NCBI GenBank assembly: GCA_964542915.1
Contig: CAZIVP010000002.1
Location: forward strand, 508,389 to 572,388
Length of the DNA stretch: 64,000 bases
Reading direction: 5' to 3'
Origin: CAZIVP01 sp964542915
GTDB lineage: Bacteria > Calditrichota > Calditrichia > Calditrichales > Calditrichaceae
Part shown: piece after piece, positions 1 to 7,574 of the stretch
Numbering within the stretch: the stretch's first letter is position 1
Layout: the number at the start of each line of letters is the position of its first letter
Made by a program: the position numbers and the translations under genes
Notes under the pieces: model-generated
What the model saw: the letters and a program-made list of their open reading frames with translations, nothing else
What the model was told of the DNA's origin: nothing
Database searches by the model: none

Positions 1-1159
1 GCTGGTCGTCGGTCTGATACCTGAAAGCCGTTTGAACGAATCGCAATAGAAAATTTACGGCTTCGTATTCGCTTTTACCGGCCACATACGGTTTAAGAGC
101 TTTTAACAGAGAAAACTTAAATGGTTCCGAAGTACCGGCTTTTAGAAACAACGTTAATTCCGTTTGCGGATAATCTTCAAAAAAACGAACCATGTCCCGA
201 TTATATTCGATCTCAAATTCGATATTACTGTCATTGTAGTCAAATCGTAAACGTTTTTTGACCACTTCATTATGGATGCGCGGAGCGCTTTTGATCTCCA
301 GGTCTACCGCTTTTTCGGCGCCTTCATACCGACCACGATATGTATAAACGCGATTTTCAGTATCCAATGTTCGATTGAATTCCATAAAGTAATACTTTTG
401 TTTATCGATCGCGGTAAACTGTTTTTCAAAGATGGTGTAATTAACCGGCAACAACAGGAAAACAGAGTTTGATTGATAAGCAACTTTTGCATCGAGTCCC
501 GATTTGTTAAGCAGAAACCAGGAAAAAAGCGTTTGTCTGCTCGGCGAATCGGGATAGGCAGTCCGGCTAAAGTTGTGTACTAATAATACGTAGCCCCAAT
601 CATTAAGGCGCATTGTAGCGGCGTGTTTTTGTAATTGTTGAACAACAGCTTTATGCGGTATGGCAGCCATTTGTTTCCATGCTTCGCTTATCACATCGTT
701 ATTCATTTCCTGCTTTAACGCTTTTTGTTGTTGTTTTTTAAAATTTACCTGAAGTGATTGACCAAAAAATGTAAACTCTAATCGAGGCTTTTGGGGCTCC
801 GTTACAGGCTCCGGTTTCGGCGTTTCCTGTGGCTCGGGGATGTAATCAGGTAGTGGTATATCTTCTACGACCCGGGTTGGCTCCACAACCGGAATTTGTG
901 GCTTATTTTCTTTCTTAACCGTCGGCATGTCAACCGGTTTCGGCTTCGGATCGAATGGTTTCCCACGGTATGTCTGGAAACGCTCCCAGTCTTTTTTCAG
1001 AAATTCTGCAAAAGCGCGGTCTTCTTCTTCCAGGAATTGCTCATACTGTTGCTGGTCTTTTTCAAGCCATTCCCGGTATCCTTCTTCTTGAGCGTGACTA
1101 ATTCCAACACTAACCAATAAAATAACTGCAAGGAAACGGTGCGTATGAAGTATCTTCAT
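1..1159 (-). CDS. secreted protein, C-terminus outside window (possible transglutaminase-like)
   Basis: The reading frame is open from an ATG at 1159 to the window edge (about 386 codons seen). A G-rich ribosome site (GGGGGA) lies six bases before the ATG. Residues 1-23 form a signal peptide ending SHA before QEE. A charged Glu/Lys-rich stretch follows to about residue 60, then a Pro-rich linker to about 110, then a globular region. The last visible residues (AVNFLLRFVQTAFRYQTDDQ) recall secreted transglutaminase-like proteins in which a similar segment precedes the catalytic core, but no Cys-His-Asp triad is visible because the gene is cut. It is the last gene seen of the minus-strand envelope cluster, 30 bp after the DUF2135-like gene. 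The function is a guess. Confidence 0.7.
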   Translation of the reverse strand, partial: MKILHTHRFLAVILLVSVGISHAQEEGYREWLEKDQQQYEQFLEEEDRAFAEFLKKDWERFQTYRGKPFDPKPKPVDMPTVKKENKPQIPVVEPTRVVEDIPLPDYIPEPQETPKPEPVTEPQKPRLEFTFFGQSLQVNFKKQQQKALKQEMNNDVISEAWKQMAAIPHKAVVQQLQKHAATMRLNDWGYVLLVHNFSRTAYPDSPSRQTLFSWFLLNKSGLDAKVAYQSNSVFLLLPVNYTIFEKQFTAIDKQKYYFMEFNRTLDTENRVYTYRGRYEGAEKAVDLEIKSAPRIHNEVVKKRLRFDYNDSNIEFEIEYNRDMVRFFEDYPQTELTLFLKAGTSEPFKFSLLKALKPYVAGKSEYEAVNFLLRFVQTAFRYQTDDQ

Positions 1160-1189
1160 ATCTTATCCCCCAAAATGGAATATAACCGC

Positions 1190-2365
1190 TCAACGAATTA
1201 CAGCGGAACTATTATTTTCATCATACATATTATTGATCGGATGAATCTGATGGTGTTCATCGATCCTAAAAACATGCCACACATTGCCCTTGCGGTGTCT
1301 GGGCACATCAAAACTGGCCTTCAAGCGCCCATCAGCATATACATCCACATGAGCCTGACTGTATGCCAGGTCCTGACTATTCCCGCGATTTCGACCACTG
1401 TAATTGTGAACGGCGTACTGATAGTTACCACGAGCCGGTTCATAAATGGTAATCGTTTCCGGGCCATAGGCACGCTGGTCGTCGACATCCAGGAAATTGC
1501 GGCCGCCGATCTTCATTTTCTGCCGCCACCAAATGTGAAAATTCCCTCCGCCCGGTTTCGGACCGGAAAGGTGAGCGTCCAGGTCTTCCGGGAAAGCGCC
1601 CCATGTCAGCACGATTCTGAATTTATCCACTTGAGGTGAAAGCGCGAAGTTCATACGAACAGGCAATTCCGTCAGATCCATCTCAAAATCATGTTTGGAA
1701 GATAAAAAATCCTTTTTACTGAACAACACATCGTATTTTCCATAAGGAAACTTGTGGGTATAAATGCCCTCGGCGTCTGTTTTCCCCGAGGCAACCGTTT
1801 CCCCCGTTCGTTTGTTTTTTACGGTTACATTGACGTTTTCAAGCGGTTGGCCGTTAGCGGCGTTGACCATTGTAACTTTGTAGATACGTTGCCGTTCGTA
1901 CATTTCCGTGAACTTGAAAAAATGACCGTCGATCACCGCTCCACCCCGGAACACGAGGCCGGGTATACCTTTCGGTACCTTTAATTGAAACGTTTGCTGA
2001 TTGACATTATCCTCCACCCAAACTTCGGCTTTGGCATTGGAGAGCATCAAATAATCTTCTTTGCTGGCAAAATCTTCGTCCATTAAACTGTTAACAACCC
2101 ATATATTAATGAGACAGTCCTTTGCATTTTTGATGATGAATTCCTGTGATCCGCCGCTAAGGGTACGCTTTACCGTAACATTGCCATCGTTCGAAGGTTT
2201 ATTTAAATTCCCGCGAATGGCCTCAACTTTGCCGTCATGATAGTATTGTAAAATGCCTTCGGCCTCCCCCATCATGGCCATTTCATCCCAACGAATCGTA
2301 ACTTTAAAATCGTATGCGTGCAATGGTACTATGAATACCAAAAACAAAAGTAGATATTTGTGCAT
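1190..2365 (-). CDS. secreted carboxypeptidase-regulatory-like / DUF2135 (YfaP-like) protein
   Basis: 391 aa with a signal peptide (residues 1-17, ending PLHA). Residues about 165-225 (IYKVTMVNAANGQPLENV onward, with KTDAEGIYTHKFPYGKYDVL) look like a carboxypeptidase-regulatory or Big-type beta-sandwich. Residues about 250-375 match the DUF2135/YfaP pattern: LTWGAFPEDLDAHLSGP, then a WW-rich segment and ITIYEPARGNYQYAVHNYSG. This pattern is common in secreted proteins of the FCB group, where the domain is probably a surface or adhesion fold. No catalytic residues are recognised. It follows the LPP20-type genes closely on the same strand, so it is probably co-transcribed with them. Its exact role is unknown. 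Confidence 0.75.
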   Translation of the reverse strand: MHKYLLLFLVFIVPLHAYDFKVTIRWDEMAMMGEAEGILQYYHDGKVEAIRGNLNKPSNDGNVTVKRTLSGGSQEFIIKNAKDCLINIWVVNSLMDEDFASKEDYLMLSNAKAEVWVEDNVNQQTFQLKVPKGIPGLVFRGGAVIDGHFFKFTEMYERQRIYKVTMVNAANGQPLENVNVTVKNKRTGETVASGKTDAEGIYTHKFPYGKYDVLFSKKDFLSSKHDFEMDLTELPVRMNFALSPQVDKFRIVLTWGAFPEDLDAHLSGPKPGGGNFHIWWRQKMKIGGRNFLDVDDQRAYGPETITIYEPARGNYQYAVHNYSGRNRGNSQDLAYSQAHVDVYADGRLKASFDVPRHRKGNVWHVFRIDEHHQIHPINNMYDENNSSAVIR

Positions 2366-2411
2366 GGTTTATCCTTTCATTAGTCCGGGTTTAATCAAAC
2401 CTATTACCATG

Positions 2412-3200
2412 CTACTGCAACATTGGAGAGCTTACGTTATGCTTGGCGATACGTGCAAGGACGTAATAAAGTTGATTTTTTATATCCGGATAGCGCTGAC
2501 ATATTTCAATGTTTTTGAGTCCAAAATGCAGTTTCAGAAAAGTTATTTCTTCCATACTACTTGTCATCGATTGATCCTGTGTTTCCTTTGTTACGAGATC
2601 GATCTTATGGACTTCGACGGCAATATTGGTTAAGATCGTAAAGACCGCTTGTTCTTCGGCCGTTTTCCAGGCGTCGTTTTCGCTGCCCTTGGATGTGTAC
2701 ATACCCACGCCATAATAATAGTCATTTTCCATAAAAAAGGTTTGATCGATCCAGGGCGGCTTTTCAATTTGATGGGCATGGATCGTTTTAACAGAATCCA
2801 ACGCTATTGAATCCATAGCGAACGCCGCTACGTAATCACGTAATAACATATCGACGTCAAAACGGGTCAGTTCAATCAATTGGCGTTCAATCGCAGAGAG
2901 AGAATCGGGTGAAAAATAATAGAAGTAATTACTGTTTTGTAATACATCATCTCGACTGCTTATATCAAAAAATTCAAGGGTGCCCTTTACAATGCATTCG
3001 TTGTAAGCCGCGTAGGTTGAAGCGGCATCTTCACGGGCTGTCAAACCGCCATAGCTATACCCTACAATAATATCAGGGTAGGTCGAAGGGAACAAAAACC
3101 ACTCCGGATAGGCGGTTATTGCGTTCGTTCTCATTGGTAAAACGATTAAAACGAGCGCGAACACAACTGCTATTAATAACGTATTGGCATGCTGATGCAT
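2412..3200 (-). CDS. LPP20-like secreted protein with two LPP20-type repeats
   Basis: 262 aa. An N-terminal hydrophobic signal (about residues 8-27) is followed directly by the mature start AITAYPEWF. Two segments share the LPP20 pattern of Pro-x-Trp, Tyr-rich strand, G(V/Y)G or GYSYGG, then an Asp-Ala helix: PEWFLFPSTYPDIIVGYSYG (about 31-50) and PPWIDQTFF with DYYYGVGMYTSKGSENDAWK (about 138-168). LPP20 was named from a Helicobacter lipoprotein; in many phyla such genes sit beside lpoB and COG3014 genes, as here. No lipobox Cys is visible, so it is probably periplasmic or released. It lies after the terminator-like hairpin at 3237-3265 and may be read by read-through or from its own promoter. 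Confidence 0.7.
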   Translation of the reverse strand: MHQHANTLLIAVVFALVLIVLPMRTNAITAYPEWFLFPSTYPDIIVGYSYGGLTAREDAASTYAAYNECIVKGTLEFFDISSRDDVLQNSNYFYYFSPDSLSAIERQLIELTRFDVDMLLRDYVAAFAMDSIALDSVKTIHAHQIEKPPWIDQTFFMENDYYYGVGMYTSKGSENDAWKTAEEQAVFTILTNIAVEVHKIDLVTKETQDQSMTSSMEEITFLKLHFGLKNIEICQRYPDIKNQLYYVLARIAKHNVSSPMLQ

Positions 3201-3236
3201 AAAAAGTTCTTAAATTGGTCGTTGAAATCAGAAGAT

Positions 3237-3265
3237 AGCGGGATAACCCTACGGATTATCCCGCT
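3237..3265 (-). terminator. hairpin after the LPP20 lipoprotein gene
   Basis: A perfect 10-bp inverted repeat (AGCGGGATAA / TTATCCCGCT, 9-base loop) lies just after the stop of the gene ending at 3274. The following minus-strand bases (CTATCTTCTGATTT) are only moderately U-rich, so this may be a weak terminator or an mRNA-stabilising stem inside the operon. Confidence 0.5.
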
Positions 3266-3273
3266 GAATCTTA

Positions 3274-3879
3274 CTAATATCCGCTTTCTTTTTCTTTCTC
3301 GTATTCTTTCATTTCTTGCTTCAATTCTTCATAAGACTGAGAGGCACGGAAGCGTTCGTACAATTTTTTATCTTTTTTCTGTAATTCATCAAGGATGGAA
3401 AGATTTACCTTGTTCGGTTCCATGGCAACCACAGCTGCACATGTAAACTGACCGGTTTCTTTGTCGCGCATATATTTGACTTCCTTGGCGAGTGAGCCCT
3501 GTAAAACCTGGCTGGTCAACGTTTTTGTAACCGAAGAGAACGCTTCATTTATCTCCGTGTCGTCATTACTGCCGATCTCCTCCTGGAACTGCTTGTTCAT
3601 ACGCTGTACTTTCGTATTGAAGACTTCGGCAAGATTACCACGGGCATTGGTAATCGCTTTTTTCTTTGCCAGATCACGTCTGCGTGAGGTCCCTTCACCA
3701 ACGGCGGCCACGCCCCCTGCATCAATAATGGAATTCGACATCGTCGTCAAATCCTGGAAAGGATCTTCGTAAACCTCCACATCGCCCGATCCCTGTGTCA
3801 CTTTTTTACCGCCTCCGCAACTCATCAGAAACATCAATGCCAAAAGTGAAAATACGAAAACTAAAAATTGCCTGCTCAT
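3274..3879 (-). CDS. LPP20 family lipoprotein
   Basis: 201 aa. The start is supported by AAAGGAG nine bases before the ATG. The lipobox (FLMSC, Cys about 21) is followed by GGGKK. Residues about 45-150 carry the LPP20 domain: AAVGEGTSRRRDLAKKKAIT followed by a long helix, then a segment with KEVKYMRDKETGQFTCAAVV typical of the family's beta-strand end. The C-terminus (about 165-201) is a charged Lys/Glu-rich helix. It is predicted to be an outer-membrane-anchored lipoprotein facing the periplasm. It belongs to the lpoB/COG3014/LPP20 cluster; the 140-bp AT-rich gap upstream may carry its own promoter. Confidence 0.8.
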   Translation of the reverse strand: MSRQFLVFVFSLLALMFLMSCGGGKKVTQGSGDVEVYEDPFQDLTTMSNSIIDAGGVAAVGEGTSRRRDLAKKKAITNARGNLAEVFNTKVQRMNKQFQEEIGSNDDTEINEAFSSVTKTLTSQVLQGSLAKEVKYMRDKETGQFTCAAVVAMEPNKVNLSILDELQKKDKKLYERFRASQSYEELKQEMKEYEKEKESGY

Positions 3880-4019
3880 AACAATTCTCCTTTAATTAAT
3901 TGATACATGATACACAATTTTCGTGGAAAGCTTATTTTAAAATTCCGGTAAATTATAAAAAAACTCATTGATATGCATCAAATTAATTTTATTAAATAAA
4001 AAATCATTTAACCGTTGCC

Positions 4020-5048
4020 TTAAATGGCGCTGATGTATTCCATGAATTGATTATAAAAATCCTTATTTAGTTTATCCTGTATAATAAGCATCATTTTCGC
4101 TTTAGCCTGATCTTCTGAAATGCCCATTGTGCGATTCTTAATATTAAATGCCTTTAATGCCTGATCGTTAATGTTATCAAAAACTTCTAACGTGAGTTTC
4201 CAATTATAACCGACAACATCATTCCGGTTTAAATTAGCAGGCGAGACATCCAATTCGTAATTGAAATTGAAATCCGCATTATGTTCTGTAATCACAGAAC
4301 CAATTTTACCAACCGTTTCCTTTATATAATCAGCAATTTCATTCTGATAATTCCCCTCGCCCATCAATGTTACCGAGATATTATTCAGTAACTCTTTTTT
4401 TTCTTTTTGTAAGAGGCTCAACGGCATCGGTGGTTCGATTTGCTGGCCGCTTACATTAATTATCTGGTATTGATCTTGAAGGACTTCGGTAATCTGCATA
4501 ACATCGATCGCTTTTTGAAGAAATGTGAACCGGTGTAATTTATCATCGCTTTCTCTGTAATTAGCATGGAAGCGTTCGACGGATGCATAATTTTTCTCGA
4601 TATCTTCACGGTAAACTTCTTCGGTTTTCATGCGGTCAAGATACGCTAATACATAATACAAGCCGTCTCGCTCTGAAAAATAGCTTTTGTCTATGGTAAT
4701 ATTTTTCAAATTCTGCCGGCTTCCCACGGCCGTACGATTGAGCATCTGAGATGTAAACGACGCCGATTCGTCCGATTCAACATATTTTTCGATAAGCGTT
4801 TCATCCACCTTAATATCGGACTGAAATACTTTCGCAATACTGCCAATGGCATTGTTTTCAGCATCGGAACGGGTATCGCCGCTACCGACCCCGACAATAT
4901 ACATGGCTTCCGGGTAAATTTCGTGCGGATGATGCACCCAATTTGGCAACGAATTTTCCTGGCCCTGTTTCTGGGCATACGTACACTGACAAAATTGAAA
5001 CAGTGTAATGATAATCAAACCATACACAAGTTTTTGCCCGAACATCAT
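4020..5048 (-). CDS. LPP20-like periplasmic protein
   Basis: 342 aa with a signal peptide (about residues 1-25, ending TYA before QKQGQ). The LPP20 pattern is clear at about 35-65: LPNWVHHPHEIYPEAMYIVG, VGSGDTRSDAENNAIG. The domain continues through ITIDKSYFSERDGLYYVLAY, the strand at which LPP20 proteins read Asp-Gly-x-x-Tyr-x-Leu-Ala. The C-terminal half (about 200-342) is unassigned but ends with a helix rich in Lys and Ala. It starts 11 bp after the stop of the COG3014 gene and is almost surely co-transcribed with it. This partnership of COG3014, LPP20 and LpoB genes recurs in several phyla; the biochemical role is unknown, though a cell-wall function is suspected from the LpoB partner. 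Confidence 0.8.
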   Translation of the reverse strand: MMFGQKLVYGLIIITLFQFCQCTYAQKQGQENSLPNWVHHPHEIYPEAMYIVGVGSGDTRSDAENNAIGSIAKVFQSDIKVDETLIEKYVESDESASFTSQMLNRTAVGSRQNLKNITIDKSYFSERDGLYYVLAYLDRMKTEEVYREDIEKNYASVERFHANYRESDDKLHRFTFLQKAIDVMQITEVLQDQYQIINVSGQQIEPPMPLSLLQKEKKELLNNISVTLMGEGNYQNEIADYIKETVGKIGSVITEHNADFNFNYELDVSPANLNRNDVVGYNWKLTLEVFDNINDQALKAFNIKNRTMGISEDQAKAKMMLIIQDKLNKDFYNQFMEYISAI

Positions 5049-5059
5049 GGATCATTCCC

Positions 5060-6466
5060 TCAATTTAATGACACTGCATCAATAAAATTGAATTCTTCTT
5101 TAATCTGATAATTGGGGACGGTTTTACTCTGAACGACAAGATTACTGTTATTCAGGAAATTTATGGTGATATCATGTTTCCCCGGCGGCACATTAAATTC
5201 GCCTACGTAACATTTATCCGGCATGGTCTGCCAACAACGCAAATCGGCATTTTCGGTAGCATCAACGCCCACATCGACCATGGTATCCATAAATGTACCC
5301 AACAATCCTTCGGCGCCCGTTTCTTTGCGCAATTTCTTTTTAGCCTCCGCAGCGGCTAATCCTTTAACAACGGTACGAATGATGGTCTTAAAATAAATGA
5401 TATCTTTCTTGGTTTCAAAGGTATGCTTTGCCACACTCCCCATATCTTCCAGTAATTGCAGTCGGCCCGCTTTTTTATCATTCACAAATACCTCAATGCG
5501 GCTTATTTGAGAGTTTCGTTCCCTCAGCACCGGTAATGAGAATTTAAAATGGTAGCCTGCTTTCATACCTGGGAAGGGAATATTGGGTAAAGCGACCGGT
5601 ACGCTCAAATCGCTGATACCAACGGCATCTTCATAGGTTGTAATTAATCCGCCCACCGCCTTTTTGTGAGGCGCTCTACCGGTGAAGGCCATCACATTTA
5701 ACCGGTAGCCGCTCTGTTCTTTCAACATTTCGTAAACATTGCCCCGCCCTCTTCTCAGATAAACACCGATGGCCGCAGGCATTTCATTGGAGTAAATTTG
5801 CGGATAGGTTTTCCAGGCGTCCTGCAGTTTTTGCAGTGATATTCTGCTGTTATCAAATTCACCCTCGGCTCTGAAAATTAAAAAACTGAGATAATTGGCG
5901 AGGGCGTCATTGTAAAACTTCAACTCTTCGGTTTGTACCTTCACATCGGTCTCGTCCGATTGATTCATGCTTTTCACCATCTCGGCATACTTGTCGGCCA
6001 GTTCACGCAATTTGATGTTCACCCGGCGGGTTTCAACATAGGCATCGTCAAATCGATTCAGCTGAAGATAATTGATGGCTTTGAAGATATTAACGTACAG
6101 GTTATCGTACACTTCACCGTAGTACGGTAAAGCATTATCATTAAGTAAAAGGGATGTGGCCGCTTTGGAAATACTTTTGGTGAACAACTCTTCCATGGCC
6201 GTTTCGGCCTGTTCCAGGTATTCATTACTTTCTTTATGATTTCCCTGGAAATAGAGTACCGTGCCCTTATCCAAAAAGTATAATACACGGTCCTTGAAAG
6301 CATATTTTTTATTTTGTTTCGCATCATCAATTTTTAGGAGGGCGTTGTTAAAATTTCCCCGACTTAAATCGGTCATGATCGGCCGGTAAAAGTTAACCCG
6401 GCTCACCGTACTGGCGCACCCCAAAATCAGAACACAAATCACTAAAATGGATCGTTTCTTTTTCAT
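5060..6466 (-). CDS. COG3014 family lipoprotein
   Basis: 468 aa. The lipobox is ILGC (Cys about 17). Residues about 30-240 are alpha-helical and TPR-like (FNNALLKIDDAKQNKKYAFK, VLYFLDKGTVLYFQGNHKES), typical of COG3014 proteins. The C-terminal part is beta-rich and ends in a PPGKHDITINFLNNSNLVVQ segment, the usual COG3014 end. The family is found next to lpoB-like and LPP20 genes, as here. It is predicted to be a periplasm-facing lipoprotein. The 233-bp gap to the LpoB-like gene upstream probably holds a promoter. Confidence 0.8.
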   Translation of the reverse strand: MKKKRSILVICVLILGCASTVSRVNFYRPIMTDLSRGNFNNALLKIDDAKQNKKYAFKDRVLYFLDKGTVLYFQGNHKESNEYLEQAETAMEELFTKSISKAATSLLLNDNALPYYGEVYDNLYVNIFKAINYLQLNRFDDAYVETRRVNIKLRELADKYAEMVKSMNQSDETDVKVQTEELKFYNDALANYLSFLIFRAEGEFDNSRISLQKLQDAWKTYPQIYSNEMPAAIGVYLRRGRGNVYEMLKEQSGYRLNVMAFTGRAPHKKAVGGLITTYEDAVGISDLSVPVALPNIPFPGMKAGYHFKFSLPVLRERNSQISRIEVFVNDKKAGRLQLLEDMGSVAKHTFETKKDIIYFKTIIRTVVKGLAAAEAKKKLRKETGAEGLLGTFMDTMVDVGVDATENADLRCWQTMPDKCYVGEFNVPPGKHDITINFLNNSNLVVQSKTVPNYQIKEEFNFIDAVSLN

Positions 6467-6699
6467 ACCTTAAACCTTTCAGGGATTTAAATCGGCCGTG
6501 ATGCTTCCAAAAATAGATTCGGAGTCAAGTCGTCTTCTTTTTTACCCCTGTCTTCGAACCGTTGCACAGAAAACCGTATATTCGTTCTTCTTTTCACAAA
6601 ACATAATCGGTAAAGAAACTTTTTTCTTAAACATAATTTCAAATCGCTTGCTCCAATCAACGATTACTAAATCTCATTCACCTTTGTATTGGAGCGCCG

Positions 6700-7317
6700 T
6701 TACCACTTATAACGATCCTGTTCAATCATCTTTTTGATTTTTTTGTCGCCGATCCAAACTTTGGTGTTTTTCTCCAGATCGATTAATTCCAGGTCCACCT
6801 GATAATATACCGCCCGTCTACCTTCGAACGAATCCACAATGGAATTAATGGTGCCCTGTAACATAAAGTCAGCTCCGGTCTCATTGGCCAACTGTTTTGC
6901 CGTTTCGAGCGAGGCGTGGCTCTGTTGATCCAATCGTTCTTCGCGAATTTCCGTCCTTTGCTCTTTACCTGCCACAAAGGATACCTGACCCGAATTTATA
7001 AGTTCTTTTTCAATGTCCTTGATGAATGCATCTACGGGAATGTGTTCGCTGCTTTTATTGCGAATACTCCCTACAATAACAACCGGTTTACTCCCGTTGG
7101 CCTGCTTAAAATCGCTTAGCCAGGGTTTTGATAAAACATCGCTCACCATAGCCTCGGCGGTTAAACGCGAATCTGTGTCGTTCCAGCGGCCGCTAATATC
7201 GGTTGTTTCGTCGGCTTGTATTCGTGAAACCTGTCGGGTAGGACCTGCACAACTTAAAATAAACGAAACGGTTATGATCAAAACCGCAATCATCTTTGCT
7301 GTGTACGGATGGCTCAT
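6700..7317 (-). CDS. LpoB-like penicillin-binding-protein activator lipoprotein
   Basis: 205 aa. The lipobox is FILSC (Cys about 23). The pattern ISGRWNDTDSRLTAEAMVSD (about 41-60), VVIVGSIRNKSSEHIPVDAF (about 81-100), LANETGADFMLQGTINSIVD and VYYQVDLELIDLEKNTKVWI near the end is that of the LpoB/COG3417 family. In E. coli, LpoB is an outer-membrane lipoprotein that reaches through the periplasm to activate PBP1b. This protein lacks a long linker, so its partner is unknown. It heads the lipoprotein cluster and is followed by COG3014 and LPP20-type genes, the arrangement in which non-enterobacterial LpoB homologues usually occur. Confidence 0.8.
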   Translation of the reverse strand: MSHPYTAKMIAVLIITVSFILSCAGPTRQVSRIQADETTDISGRWNDTDSRLTAEAMVSDVLSKPWLSDFKQANGSKPVVIVGSIRNKSSEHIPVDAFIKDIEKELINSGQVSFVAGKEQRTEIREERLDQQSHASLETAKQLANETGADFMLQGTINSIVDSFEGRRAVYYQVDLELIDLEKNTKVWIGDKKIKKMIEQDRYKW

Positions 7318-7489
7318 AAATTTTCATTCCTCCTTCATTTTGTCCAATGAAATCCATCTTTTAATTGCTGATAACATACCAAACTAATTACAATCAATTC
7401 AATATCTAATTTATTTTGTACGTATCCTCCTCAAGTCGCATCGAATACGTAAATCCTTACTGAGCCGTGTGATGTTCATCTAAATCAGC

Positions 7490-7526
7490 AAAAAACGGCC
7501 GGCGGTCTACCGTAAGACCGCCGTCC
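7490..7526 (-). terminator. Rho-independent terminator of the protease gene
   Basis: On the minus strand an 8-bp GC-rich stem (GGCGGTCT / AGACCGCC, 6-base loop), extended by flanking CGG/CCG pairs, is followed by six T residues. It lies 50 bp after the stop of the subtilisin-like gene and has the form of a strong intrinsic terminator. Confidence 0.85.
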
Positions 7527-7574
7527 GCAAGTCGAACAAGTTTGGATTGCATACAATCATTCAGCCCGGGCGTA

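Noticed and set aside
1139..1639. 166-aa plus-strand frame
   Set aside because: Lies antisense within the DUF2135-like gene, whose signal peptide and domain motifs are clear.
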